Source of the DNA: Liolophura sinensis
Lineage: Eukaryota > Mollusca > Polyplacophora > Chitonida > Chitonidae
DNA: 64,000 nt
Assembly (NCBI RefSeq): GCF_032854445.1
Contig: NC_088295.1
Span: 28,693,385-28,757,384, forward strand
Direction of reading: 5' to 3'
Each line of letters opens with the position of its first letter. Within the stretch, counting starts at the first letter, position 1. Shown here piece by piece: positions 24,301 through 39,300 of this stretch. A program made the position numbers and the translations under genes. Under the pieces are notes generated by a model. It made no database searches and was not told where the DNA came from. It saw nothing but the letters and a program-made list of their open reading frames with translations.

Positions 24301-27300
24301 TTGCACCTTATGGATAAGTTTTCAACAAAGAATATCACACTTTAATGTTTGCAGCACTGCCATGGGAACTTTGTACATAACTTACATATATTTCCATCAA
24401 ATATTCCAGTGAGTTTCAAACATGTACAAAATCTTGTTTATCATCTGAGTCACCAGAGTACTTCAGCAACAATGTTTTAGCAAACTGGATTATGGAGATA
24501 TAAAACTCCTTTTGAAAAATACCCTTAGGACTGCTGGACAATTAGGAGATCAGCTCACCTCATGAAGTGTATGATCTGTGTGCAGTATACCATACTGCCA
24601 ATCCCTGATCAAGGCATGCGCAGTCAGGCTGTGGAGAATCTGTGGATATACAAAAAGCAGGAGAAACAGCCATATGAGTCACCTACTGTAAACTTCTCCT
24701 ATATCAGTGATGTTGATAAACTTTACCACATATCACATTACTGCATTCTTTAACAATGCAGTCCCACATGACACATCCAGACACTTTACATGCACTGTAG
24801 CGAAATGAAGCGACATACTTAACAATATATAAGTTTGTGTCACTCATGCCATTTGGCTGTAATAAACACTTCTTTATTTATTTGATTAGTATATCACGCT
24901 GTGTTCAAGAATATTTCACTTACACGAAAGAGGCCAGCATTATGGCCGGAGGAAACCGAGAAGAGCCTGAGGGAAACTGACGACCATCTGCGGGTTGCTA
25001 GAAGACCTTCCCACCTACAGCCAGTGAGGAAGCCAACCTGAGCTGGACTTAAACTTACAGCAACTGCATTGGTCAGAGGCTCCTGGGTCATTGTGCCGTT
25101 CTGGCGTGGTAACCACCTCGGCCACAGGGGCCCGCCATAATAAATAAATCTGAGTCAATTTTTAATACAAGACAAAATATCAATATATTTATTTATCTAC
25201 ATATGTTTACTATATATGACAAAAATGTACATAAAACCTGAGCTGTGTAGTACATATTGTTTCCTCTGTGACACACATATCAGATTTACAACATTTACAT
25301 ATATCCTATAGGACACTGTTTTCTATGTGATATGGATTAGGTGGTGACATTTATACCTAATTAATGTGACACTTACTGTTCCCTCTGTGACACACAGATC
25401 AGGTGTTGACACCACAGTGGACACCTCTTCTCCATTCATACGGCCATTCAAATATGCCTTTAAAATGAGAAAAAAATTGTCTGGTGGCTGTAATTCCACT
25501 TGTTTGATTGCTGTTTTACAATGTTCACAATATGACAACTCTATTTTATTTGTTTTATTGATATGTATGTATGTATGCTTGGGGTTTAATGACCTACTTA
25601 ATTTTTCAGTCGCCGTTCACCGGACGGTCTGCCAGCAACCTGTGGATGGTCATGGGTTTTCCCCGGGCTCTATCCAGTTACCTCTCACAATAACGCTGGC
25701 CGCCATCATAAAAGTGAGATATTCTTCACTACTGTGTAAAACACAAATCAAATACTGTATTTCATCTAAAGTTTGGCCTGTAATAATTCACTTTCAGCAG
25801 CACATTAAGGCGTTACCTGATATTTTTGATGTCAACAGCTTTCCTGATAAGAAATTAATCAAATTTCACAAAAAAGTTGTCCTAAAAGGTGAATGAATCA
25901 ATCAGAATCAAGCAAAATGCTAAACTTTAGGTCAAATACAATAAATAAATAAATACACTTTTCAGTCATATGATGAAGAGGGGTCATTACGTGTGTACAT
26001 GTACTGTGCCTTCTTGTGGCAGGACGAGTCGATGCTGATAAAATGGTGCTGCCACTGAAGAATCATGCCAAAGACATCAGATATGACACCCCACCAACTC
26101 ACACTCACTAACAAATACTATTTTTTTTAAAAGTCTGTGGAATGACCCAATCCGGGTTTGATTGGTGTTTTCACGACATACTCCAGAGTATTTAATTATA
26201 CGATGGAGGCCTGCATTATGATGGGAAGAAACCAGACAGAGCGCGGGGAAAAACCAAGGTCATCTGCAGGTTGCTGACCACTCTAACATACAGAATGGGA
26301 AGAAAGCCAACTTTATGTCAGGAACCTTCTTACATAAAGCCACAACTGAGCAACAGTCAGTTGAACTAAAACATGCAACCTTTTCAAGTAAACTGCTTTG
26401 TTCTTAAACAAAAAAACACAATTTACTGTATACTACAGAGGTTTACCAACATCTTGGAGAACAGCAGGACTTTGTTCAGGGAAGACAGTGTCACTTACCA
26501 CAGTACAGTTCTGAACAAAGCCATACACGACATCTGGACCCAGGGTAAAGGTTTTGGAGAACAGCGGGACTTTGTTCAGGGAAGGCAGTGTCACTTACCA
26601 CAGTACAGTTCTGAACAAAGCCATACACGACACATCTGGAGCCCAGGTACAGGTTTTGGAGAACAGCAGGACATCGTTCAGGGAAGGCAGTGTCACTTAC
26701 CACAGTACAGTTCTGAACAAAGCCATACACGACACATCTGGATCCAGAGTAAAGGTTCTGGAAAACAGCGGGAATTTGGGAAGGGAGTGTCACTTACCAC
26801 AGTACAGTTCTGAACAAAGCCATACACGACACATCTGGATCCAGAGTAAAGGTTCTGAAGAACAGCGGGACTTTGTTCAGGGAAGGCAGTGTCACTTACC
26901 ACAGTACAGTTCTGAACAAAGCCATACACGACACATCTGGATCCAGAGTAAAGGTTCTGAAGAACAGCGGGACTTTGTTCAGGGAAGGCAGTGTCACTTA
27001 CCACAGTACAGTTCTGAACAAAGCCATATACGACCCATTTGGATCCAGAGTAAAGGCTTTGGAGAACAGCAGGACATCGTTCAGGGAAGGCAGTGTCACT
27101 TACCACAGTACAGTTCTGAACAAAGCCATACACGACACATCTTGACCCAGAGTAAAGGTTCTGGAGAACAGCGGGACTTTGTTCAGGGAAGAGAGTCTCA
27201 CTTACCACAGTACAGTTCTGAACAAAGCCATACACGACACATCTGGACCCGGGGTAAAGGTTCTGGAAAACAGCGGGAATTTGGGAAGGGAGTGTCACTT

Positions 27301-30300
27301 ACCACAGTACAGTTCTGAACAAAGCCATACACGACACATCTGGACCTGGGGTAAAGGTTTTGGTGAACAGCGGGACTTTGTTCAGGGAAGGCAGTGTCAC
27401 TTACCACAGTAAGAGTTCTGAACAAAGCCATACACGACACATCTGGATCCAGAGTAATGGTTCTGGAGAACAGCGGGACTTTGTTCAGGGAAGGCAGTGT
27501 CACTTACCACAGTACAGTTCTGAACAAAGCCATACACGACACATCTGGACAGGAATAAAGGTTCTGGAGAACAGCGGGACTTTGTGCAGGGAAGGCAGTG
27601 TCACTTACCACAGTACAGTTCTGAACAAAGCCATACACGACACATCTGGACCCAGAGTAAAGGTTCTGGAGAACAGCGGGACTTTGTTCAGGGAAGAGAG
27701 TCTCACTTACCACAGTACAGTTCTGAACAAAGCCATACACGACACATCTGGAGCCAGGGTACAGGTTTTGGTGAACAGCAGGGCATCGTTCAGGGAAGGG
27801 AGTGTCACTTACCACAGTACAGTTCTGAACAAAGTCATACACGACACATCTGGATCCAGAGTAAAGGATCTGGAGAACAGCGGGACTTTGTGCAGGGAAG
27901 GCAGTGTCACTTACCACAGTACAGTTTTGAACAAAGCCATACACGACACATCTGGATCCAGAGTAATGGTTCTGGAGAACAGCGGGACATCATTCAGGGA
28001 AGGGAGTGTCACTTACCACAGTACAGTTCTGAACAAAGTCATACACGACACATCTGGACCCAGGGTAAAGGTTTTGGTGAACAGCGGGACTTTGTTCAGG
28101 GAAGGCAGTGTCACTTACCACAGTACAGTTTTGAATAAAGCCATACACGACACATCTGGATCCAGAGTAAAGGTTCTGGAGAACAGCGGGACTTTGTTCA
28201 GGGAAGGGAAGGTCAGGCTCAAACTGCTGCCATGTCATGGTTAGATTAGTGACACATGGGTTTGAAGCCTTCTTCAGCAACTCTGATATCTGGTGAAACA
28301 AGAAACAACATTCACATACTATAAAATCCACCAGCTGCATTGTTTCATCTTGATAATTAAATTATGTAAGGTTTTGTTCATGTTTCATTTAACAGGTATG
28401 TTTTGTTTTAGACTACAGAGGAAGGTGAAAAATTCTCTGCCTTGCATGGCAAATTTGAAAGTGGCACAATCTGAAAAATCTGGTGTTTTGGGATACAGAC
28501 TGTTGAAGGGCTACCATTTTAACTGTACAATAGTTCAGTGAAGATAAACGGGCGATGCTGTAATAATTTGGAATAATTTCCAACTGTAAATTAGGTTCAC
28601 ATGTGCATTTTCACAATCCAAAAATAACATATTTGTTGAATTTTATATCCCCAAATTCTCAATTCTTTTCAACCACCTCTGCAACCAATACTTTGAAACA
28701 GTCTGGGAGAACTAAGAAACATTCTGGGAGAACTATGGTGTGCAGAGAACTAATAAGTACAGTTTTATAAAGCTTGCAATTCATTTTTAGCCTCATTTTC
28801 ATCTGAACTGTATGCATAAATTCTGCAGGAATAAGTGCTTTGGTGGTCTACATTTTCTTTTCTAATAACACTATTACATGATACAAAACCTCTTTGTCAG
28901 TAATTCACTAACCTTTCTGTCCCATAAATCCCTCTCTCTGGGTTCAAACATTTCAAATAATCCACCTCCTTCTCGAGCTAGAGTGCACAAGAAGTGACTG
29001 TTGGTTCTGGACCTACCAAAAATAAAGAAACCACAAGCTGCACTTATGGTCTAGGGGGAGATAACCATGTACAACCGAATACTGTCTTTAAGCTAATATT
29101 AACACAATTAACGTAAGCAAATCATATTAAGATGTCTGAATGGAAAAGATTGCCCTTCTGATTTTTTGCGAGGTAAGAGAACAGACATTATGCAGTGGCT
29201 GGTAAGATTGCTGTCCATCCAAACTTTTGGATTCAGTTTGGGTGAATTGCATCAAATACTCCAAATCTACAGAACATACCACAGGTTACAAGCTGCCTTT
29301 AACTCATGCCTGATGTTGTAACCATTAAATATTTACTCTGGCAAAAACTGTCCTCTACCCTGCTAAATTTTGTGATCGGTTTCTTAATAGTTTTTTAACA
29401 TGTAATGATGTCTAGTGTACGTGGTACTGTTCTAAATGACAATGCATGATAAAAGAGAGCAAGGAAAGAACCCTACCCAACAGCCAAAGTAAATATCTGA
29501 ACATGGTCATCACTTTGGCTTGCTGCCATCTTGGCAACCGCTTGTCCGTTAACAAATCCATCTGTGATAAGGAAAACCGCTGTCCTCAGACTATCAGAAG
29601 ATAGTCTGTTCAGTGTTGAAATAGCAGCCTTCAAAACGGTACAGTGGCCAGACGGCTTCAGGTTCTGTGGTGATAAAACATGAAAATATTTGTTACTTTA
29701 ATTCGTCTTTTAGGAGAGATTTCTGCTGGGTCAAATCTATGGCCAAAGAAACCATGGCTTAGCTCAGTCAGAAACCCCCACAGATGAGAAACACACCTTA
29801 CAAGAATACTATAACAGCTTTAAAGTTTTAACAAACACCGATTAGGCGTGTATGATAAAGTTTATGCACATGTGATATATTATAAAACTCTCAGCTGTGT
29901 GACAGCTCTTCTTTGGTGATACACAACTGGGGAGCACTTCACACAGCTCTACCATTGGAATGTTAAACACTAGTTTACTCACACTCACAAATCTCTCAGC
30001 TGTGTCACAATTCTCTTGAGTTGGTGATACACAACTGGGGAACAGCTCACACAGCTCTACCAATTGAATGAAAAACTTTAGTCATGACAAGATTCATCAG
30101 AAGAGTTTGACTTAAATCAAATACAATGTCTATCCACTACAAAAATTTCAGAATAGTCATGAAGGAATTTTTAGTGCCATATTTATGAAAACAAAGGCTA
30201 GTGAATTATATCAGAATAGTAAATGTGAATACCTCTTATGATGTACTCTGGTTAAATGATACATCTTAATATTACGAAGCCATTAAACTTAATCCAAATG

Positions 30301-33300
30301 CCAGAAGTTCACAGTGATAAGACTACCCAGATAATTCTAGGAATTGTTTTTCTCCTGAAAGTTGTTGCATTTGTTTCCACAAAATACTGTTCCAATGTTA
30401 TCATTTTCTGACGGGTACAGCTGTCCCTTGTCTTTTCGATTTTTATGGCCTCATGTAGTTTCTTATCAAAAATTGCACAAAATTAAAACTTGTTGCCTTA
30501 AGGACAAGATGCAATGGATTTTGATTACCATTATAACTGATGTGAAAGATTTCTTTTCTGTTAAGCTGTAATCACATGATATAATTGGAAGTAATGTCTT
30601 GCTGTGTTCATGGTGTGGGCTATTCCAGGCAGTACATATTAGTACAACAAACTAAAAAGGGGGTGTTTTTATAAACTGATATACTCTTTTCTTAACAGTT
30701 TACTCCTCAAACTGAGTAACAAAGCTACTACATACATGTTCATGAGAACATTAAAGCTAAGAACAAATTGATATTTCACCATGTCCAAAGGTCACGATGT
30801 TGAATTTGCATGACAGTTCTTTCAGGGCTATGTGTAGAAGACTCTTTGCATTCTCCAGAGGTTTCCCCGCCATGGATTTGGACACGTCTACCAGGAATAT
30901 CACCTCTGTGCACTCATTTTCTGCAGCAGGGTGGTCTGGGTAATAAGTCACCATACAGGCCTGGAGGAAGAAAAAAATGTCAATTTTAAGAAGAGTTAGG
31001 AACATCTAGGCAGAGTATGTGTATGTATGCACATCAAATTCTCATGTAATTCCCATGTACGTACTGGCGTAAATGTACCTGTGTAAGGTAGCATAACTTA
31101 ACATAGCTACAGCACAGTAGGGCTCCTTCTGTAAAGCTCTAATGGCAGTCAAATGCCTGGATATAATGAAATCTCCACATCAAGGGACATCACTCTGATT
31201 GTCTTAATTTGTTTCAATGGGGTTTACCATGGCTTTCAACATTACACTCAAACTGTAGTCAAGGTTTCTCCCTATCTCTGTCGTATAAGTGAAATATTCT
31301 TGAGTACAGTGGAAAACACCAATCAAATAAATAAATAAATAAGTAAGATGCAGTCAAGGATTACATTAATGTCAGATGCGACATTTAACAATGTCAAATG
31401 AGTAACCTTCATACCGAACGGCTTCTGTGGAATTTCCAAACTTACAGGAAGTTTTAAAATTTATAATTAATTTATCAATGACTAAAAAGCTAACAGATAT
31501 GTCAGTGAGAAGACAGTTTTACAGTTGTACCTGGTGCCACGGTTGATCTGGGTGACGCTCTACCCACATTCTGGGTAAATGAATCTCAGAGAAACCAATG
31601 AGAAGTTGGAAGCATTTCGTCAACTGCTGATTCCTGTCCATTTTTATCGTTGCCTTTGTTGCTGTTCTCTAAAAATAACATGTGTACAAGTGAACATATT
31701 TAGGTTATTCCAATTCATTTAAACGTCAATCTTTTTAATGTAAACGTGTAAAAAAGTCCTAGTTTCTAGATGGAAGAACCTGTACCTGTTTTGTGACTGA
31801 GTTTACCTACTTCAATTGAACAGAAATATCGGCAAGGCATAGATCACAAACACATAGTTATCAACTGGTGTTCATTCGTACAAGGCCGTCCTTTATTACA
31901 TGCCCATAACTATGTGGACTACCACCAATGTAGGCATTGCATCACCATGGAAGTTACAAGATGAATAATGCTATGCTATGGAGGCTTCATGGAATTGGGC
32001 CATTGTCTGTAGAATGGTCAGCGTACACAAACTATCCAGTAAATGCACTATGAAGATACCTCTATCTTTACTGTGTGAGTCTCACATTTCAGCGTGGTGA
32101 TGTCAAAGGGCATCTCTATGGAAACATCCACAGAACAGTCACATGACTGAATAGCACCAAGTGTGCCCTGTGAAAAACAAAGTTTGATTACAACGTTAGG
32201 AATGCAATTGGAGTCTGTATATAACTGGCAAGTTAAAAACATTCGGTCAGTCTCTGATAATGTTTGAAAAAAGCCATAAAATAAAATGTTTAAAAGAAAA
32301 GGCAACAAATAATGTAGCCTTAGTAGTTTATGAAGAGGAGTGGAAATATATCTGAACAGCCACAACAATTTTTTTACACATGCGTGGTAACTTAGTAAAC
32401 CAAGAGGGTAGGGAATGCGCCATGTTAGAGCCACGTCAGCATGACACTGTGTTACTCCATCATAACCCATGCACATATGACCAAACAGCAAAACAGGATT
32501 CAGGTGACATCAGTGGAAATAGCTGCATTCTCGGTAGAGAGGAATAACTTGAAGCCTGATGGATTAAAACCCGTTATCATGTCGGCACTTTCGCTTTACT
32601 TGTGTGCGTAATTTTGCCTTCTTTTAATTGCGATTTTTATAGGTTATATATACATTGTCTCATGTTGTCTCTTCTTTTAACAATTTTACATTAATGTTCT
32701 CGATGATGATTGTATCTTCAGTAAAAATGGAAAAAATTAAATTAAAATGTAGGCGATACCTATTTACCGACCCTACTCATTAATTAGAGAGACTCGCTAA
32801 TTGAGACACACTGGAAGTAAGGAGGTAGATCACAGAAGTCTCTCGCGAAGTGCTCACAGTGGGATATTGACATGCCAGCTGGCCCAGCTGGTCTATAAAG
32901 CCAGACTTTCCTGACAGCTTGTACATGGCAATTCGCAATGTCATTTTTGAGTATACAAGCTTGTTTAAGAAAAATAAAAGACAAAAATATTGATACCGGT
33001 ACATCAACATAGTGAAAATTTCTCTTTGCCATTTCCCTATCCAAAACTCTTACCATACTGTTTTTCCGGCTGTGTTTTACAAAAAATCCTATCTGATATT
33101 TAAAGTTATTACGTATATTGGTTAATGAACAATTACCTACTGCGAAAAAACTTTTGAACCTGGTTTTCATTTTAATGTGGCAATAAAAGGTATTAATTCA
33201 CGGGGAAGCAGGGCTTGATCAGCATGATTCTCCAACACCAGCACAAGCTTCATCTGGATGGTAAGCTCAAGTTTCAGCTAGTCTATAAAAAGTATGAGAG

Positions 33301-36300
33301 GGGTGGTGACTACTCAGTGAAAGAATCTCAAAGCCCTGTTTATCTAACTTGGGTTGATCAATCACCCCCTATGGTGAATGGATGCCAGGCTCATTGTATC
33401 AGTTGAGTCCACCAAGTAAAATCACTAGGGGTTACAAACTTTCAGGCAATAACTTTGCTATCAACAGTTTTCTGTTCAAAATTTCTTCTTACTGCATTTG
33501 ACGTTTGCAAGGCATTTTAGTATTTTCCTTGCAGTAAATCTAAAAAACATACACATGTAAAATTCCAGTGCTGTTTATGAGACTACACGAATGTACTTTT
33601 GGCTGTCTCCCCCAACTTTCAGCTAGGTTATCCGTCAAGTTGAGAACTACCTTGTTATTGTTGACCTGATTATTGGTTGACGGCTGATATACAAATGTCT
33701 GTTTCGACACAAAGATGTAAGGATCTTGCAGCTAACCCACGCCATATGTTGTTGTGATGGAAATGGTCTCAAAAGTGAAAGAACTTTAACGGTAGACTTT
33801 GCTAACCATTTCACATACTCATCGAAGAGTCTGAAAGTTGCTTGTGTCAAATGCAGGACCTGTAGGCCTACAACAATGTGGGCCAACACACAGGTTGAGG
33901 CAGGGTTTCATCTTTGAAAGTACCGCTAATCGTACTGTTTGCTGGGACAGTACCGGTAATTACAAATATGTGTTTAGTTCATCTACATCTCATATTTTTT
34001 CTTTTTTTTCACATCTTGACATTCATCACAACAGTGAGTCCCTCCCTGCCTCTTACAAATGTTCAATGGAAAAAAGCAAATCTTTAAAAAACAGGAGAGT
34101 GTTTGTAAGCTTCTTGCCAAGCTGGTGAGGCTCATCGAAGTGTGACGGAGGTGTGAACAGTTTGTCACTGATTGTCTACCAGTAATCCCCTACTCCCCAC
34201 AGAGAGTTTACTACTTAACGCAATTGTTTATTCCATTTATGCTTACAATTTGAAAAATTAGAGTAGAAAAGTCAAAACAGAATGTAGGCATAAGAGGAAT
34301 GGAGGGACAAGGGATTAGGATTAACGCCTCAGGTGGCAAGTCAGGTGGGATCAGTCAAGCATGACAAAACTCAGATATTGATAAAAATTGTATATTTCGA
34401 ACAGATCAGACTTTAATATAATTATGTTATAAAAAATCAGAAGGACAGCATCCTGAACACCAAGTCAGCATTCTCCATCAGGGAGCATTTCTTCAAGGTT
34501 GCAAAAAACTACCAGCAGGGTTTGGTGCGTGGTTGTGATTATCATCAGTGCAAAGCCCAGCTCGACAACCAATAAAATCACATCTCCACCAGCACTTAGT
34601 GTCAAGTTTCCTGTTATTTCTGTAGATAAAGCTGTTAAGAAGTAGGTTGCGTCCTCCGCGCTTGTCGGTAACGAGTTCTACTTCGGTAATATGAGTGGCC
34701 ATTGTAAGTGTTAACTATGTTATGATGGAATCACAGGAATTCAGTCTGTTTATATACAAGAGCCTGCCAAAAGTGAACACTTTTCAGACTAGACCGAATG
34801 CTGACAAGTGACTAGATTTCAATGTCAGACGATGATCGGAGTATAGTATTCCGCTGGAAAGACTACGGGGTGTCCTAATCCACTGCGTAGGCATAAGTGG
34901 AATGAAATAATTCTGAATTGTAGTCAGAAGTGGAAGACACCAACACAAGAGTCTTCGCACTATGGTACACTGTTTTTGAAAATGCACCTGTAATTATTGA
35001 GAAGGTACGGTATAGTGTAAACTATATGTACAACTTAAACACTGACATAAGCCTGGAGGAAATTTAAGATGAAAAACCAACCATTAAAACATGATCGATT
35101 GATACAGATCATTCTAAGCCCCTTTCACTTATCCATTAGGGGTATACTAGTTGTCAAAGCAGGATGGGAAAAGAAATACAGTACACAGTAAAGCAAATTT
35201 TGTAGCTTGTCTCACCTGGTCATGTGCCTCCAGCTCTGGAAGCCTGAAGCTGATACAATCCATCAACAATGGCAATTCACACACATAAGTCACTTTAACA
35301 ACCACCGAGTCATGTGGTTTTAAATTTCCAACCTTCATGGTGAACACCTCCTATAACATTCATCATGGACATAGGGTTATACATGTACATGTAACAATCA
35401 ATGGTCCGTGTGGGTTAGAGGGTATGTAAAATAAGCAGAAGTGCCCTATTTCTTCTAATTTTTGGGACACCTGATCTGCTCTCGGTATACATGTTACTGT
35501 AGCAGGAATATTGAGTTTCTTTTTTCTTACATGGTTAGGCCATCTAATGAACAACATACTCATATCTTTACTTTTCTAAATGGTTGGTAAATGTAATATT
35601 CTAATATCAGAACTACTAATATCTGTCCCAAAACTTAGAAGAATTAGGGTAGTCCAAAATCTCCTGTGCTGCATGGTGAGCACTGTGATGGAACTGACCA
35701 GCTGGGGATTTGAACCAGTAATCGGCTTTCCAATCCAGTCTTCTACCCCTGGCCTAAAAGGAAATTCCATCCAGCCCACAGTGTACAAGTGTTTTCCCAC
35801 ACTTCATTACAAAAAGGCGCCTCCGTGGCCTAGGTGGCTAGTAAGCCAGCACAGTGCAATGACCCAGAAGCCTCTCACCAATGCAGTTGCTGTGAGTTCA
35901 AGTCGAGCTCATACTGGCTTTCTCTCCAGCCATACGCAGAAAGGTCTGCAGCAACCTGCAGATGGCCATGGGTTTCCCTCGCGCTCTGCCCGGTTTCTTC
36001 AAACCCTAATGCTGGCTGCCGTCATATAAATGAAATATTCTTGAGTACGCGGTTAAACACCAATCAAATAAATAAATAAAACAAATCTTTACAAAAGGAA
36101 AGTTTGACTGTAAATTAAGTCTTACATGAGACATAAACTGCACACCATACCAAGCAAAACTAGTGTTATCTTGGAGAGAGAGTCGTAAGACAAAGACTGA
36201 TTACATTGTTAATTTTGCAACTGTACAAAATCTATATCAAATCTGCTTCAGATCTTTTGCCTATGTCCATCATGTAAATATATATTGTCTTTGAAGAGGT

Positions 36301-39300
36301 TTTTCTTTTCAGTGATCTACATGTTCAAATATTCTGAAAAAAAATGATTCTTTCCAAAAATGTATTTTTTACTTTTAATGTAATAACTGCTTGGAAAAAA
36401 GTGATTTGGTACATGTGGATATACTTTACGACACACCCACCCCCCACCCCCACCCGCCAAAACAGGTAGATAAATGGCCTCACAATGCTTGGCAACTCAA
36501 TCGTACCTGGTTTGTAGTACTCTGTTCCAGTAAACAGGCTCCCTGTCCTTCTTCTATAGCTTCATTGTATATCTGGTGAGCAGCTTTAACTTCCTCAATC
36601 TTCCCGTAGATGCGCTGGTCATTGATAACTGCCTCAAACCCTGTGATGGCACACAACTCATCCACAGGGAAATGATACTGACCTTGGATTGTCTCATTGC
36701 TGTCATTGATGTAAGTTTGAATTAAGTTGACCTGAACAGTGAATAACACAATACACAGATATTAGAGTGCTGCAAGTGTGACAGCTTATTGATGTCATGT
36801 GATAACAAATAGCTCTAAAATCTACATACATCTATAATGTGTGTGGTTAAATCTGGGAAATCTGAATGCTTTTTAATTACAACCAGCTAAGGCTGTATAT
36901 TGTAAGGTCTGCCAGCAAACCTCTGGATGAGAGTAGGTATCCCCAGGCTTTGCATAGTTTCCTCTCACCATAATCTTCGCCGCTGACCTATAGGTAAAAT
37001 ATTCTTGGGAATGGCGTAAAAACACCAATTAATCAAATAAATTACAACCAGTCATGGTTTGGAACTGAAATAAGTGCACAACGGGAAGAAAACATATATA
37101 AAAACACTCACACTAGTATATCACTAAACAAATAAATTGTCTGTATTTAAACAAGTGACATTCTTTACCTCGGCTATCATGTCCATTACTTTTGCTTGAA
37201 CAGCAATAGAACACACAGGAAGGTAGTTTGAGTTGTCTCCCCCTTTTGACACCCCGACTCTCCACTGTTCATGTCTTGTTTTAAGGTCATCTGTCCAGAA
37301 AGTTTAATTGTATATATAAATTAACAAATATCTGTAAAAAGTCATACTGGTTGGTATCTTAACTGATTTTTAAGACATACTTTCCATCAAAGGGTCACTT
37401 TAACCAGTACTAACTGCATCGTGCAATAATCATTCTGATCACCACAACACTAGCTGGTACAGCTTTTGTGAGGTTTTACAAGAATTCAGAAACTATCACC
37501 ATCTGCACCTAACCCTTTTGTATATAGGATCAATATGTACCTCACCCTTTACCACACGTGACACAACATTAATCCTTCTGCTCAAGATATATACGTAGAT
37601 ACAAAACGAAGATGACTCATTAGTGATGTCACCGCTGCCAAATCTACATAATTAAAGGGATACAGAATCAACGCTGATTGCGTGACTAATGAGTTAGGGT
37701 TTCCTGGGTTAAATCCTTCAGCTGTGGTCACGGTTGAATAAATGTACCATACAGGTACAGAATTGATTCTGTATCCCTTTATAACAATATGCAATTGTTT
37801 AAATAAACCACACTGCAACACCTAAGGTCCTCAGGAATATACCTGGCATATGTAAAGTCAATCATATGAATGGTTGTGGAGAAAATTAAGGACAGATATA
37901 CAGAGATAACAGGTACTTCAGGTTTTATACAATATTCTAGTCACAAATAAACAGAAACTCTGCAACTGGAATACCTTCTTCAGATGAAGTGCTACTCCTC
38001 CTCTGCTGCTTGACAGCATTCATGGAATAGTCCCCTACAGTTCTGAAATAATTCCTGAGTAATAATCCGTGATCAGCAGGGGCAGATATCGTACTCAGGC
38101 TGCCAACCTCATCCATATCCTCAAGTAACCTCTGTACAGCCTCAGAGCCATCACAACCTCCATGCAGGACAAGTTCTACCAAATAAACTGAACCCTGTGC
38201 CTGAAAGGGGCCATAAGGAACAGAGTAAAGACCAGTACAATTATCTTTCCATATCAAAGAAAAGAAGGCTAAAAAGCCTAATTTCCCTGTGATAGCTTAA
38301 TGGTGTCTACCGATAGCAAGGCAGTCACAATAATCTTGTCTTCATAATGCAGTCACTGAGGAATCATTGACTTGACACCTGGACACATATGACACATATA
38401 TCCACCCTATTACAGAATACTCACAGAGACAACAACTCACAGTAATCTCCAAAAAGATCTGTCATTGATTCATTCGGCTACAGTAGATCAGCCCCTGACC
38501 TATGATGTTTCAGGCTCAACCATTACTAGTTGGTTTGGCAGCAGTTTTAAGTGAAAAGGTTTGTGGTTCAAAAGATGATAGTTTATTTCTGTTTACTCAA
38601 TCCATAAAGTGTTATAAGTGAGAATTTCTAATCACATAAATGTAAATCGATAAGTAATGTCTCAAAACATTTTACACACCAGTATGCATGTATTTAATAC
38701 ATGCACTTCTCTTCAGGCTTTCAGTTTTAAAAAAAAAACTTATAAATATACAGAGGATAATTTACCTTGTCTTCTGTAGATGCTTCACTAACAAACACAA
38801 ACTGAGTTTTGCGCACAGTACTGATTTCCCAGCATTCCTCAGTTAACCTGAATAGTTAAGCGGAGTAAAATAATTAAGTTCCTGAAAGAACGCCCTTATT
38901 TACCCATAGGCTAATTATTTTTAAAATATTATTCTCTTGATTAATATTTTAACTGATTTTTTTTTTAAATTTAATGTTTTTCAGTAAAACCATGTTAATT
39001 TATGCGTAGAGGCAGGGAAATAGGGCTTAGACAATAAACAGGTGATGAGAACAGTGTATATAACAATATATACCTACAGTAAAGTAACAGAAGATCTACA
39101 CTCTATCTCACAAATCACATACATGTACTTGGCTTTTTAGTTGCACAAATGGAAGACCATACCAATTTTAATTGTTGTTTTATGGGAATAAATCAATGTC
39201 TGGAGAGAGCATAAACATAAGTAAAACACGAAAATAAACTCATTTATGGAATCATTTATGGAAATGACTATCTTGGTAAGTTTTTCTTGTTGAAGACATA

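Noticed and set aside
26373-28244. Long plus-strand ORFs across the 102-bp array (up to 294 codons)
   Set aside because: They are opened by the multiple-of-three repeat unit. The coding sense with protein similarity and splice sites is the minus strand.
37931-37975. Extension of PARP4 exon 12 through EFLFICD to the following stop
   Set aside because: It would end the protein before VIT. The AAG/GTATTC donor gives an in-phase join to exon 13, so the extension is probably intron, although the resemblance to a PARP strand is noted in the findings.
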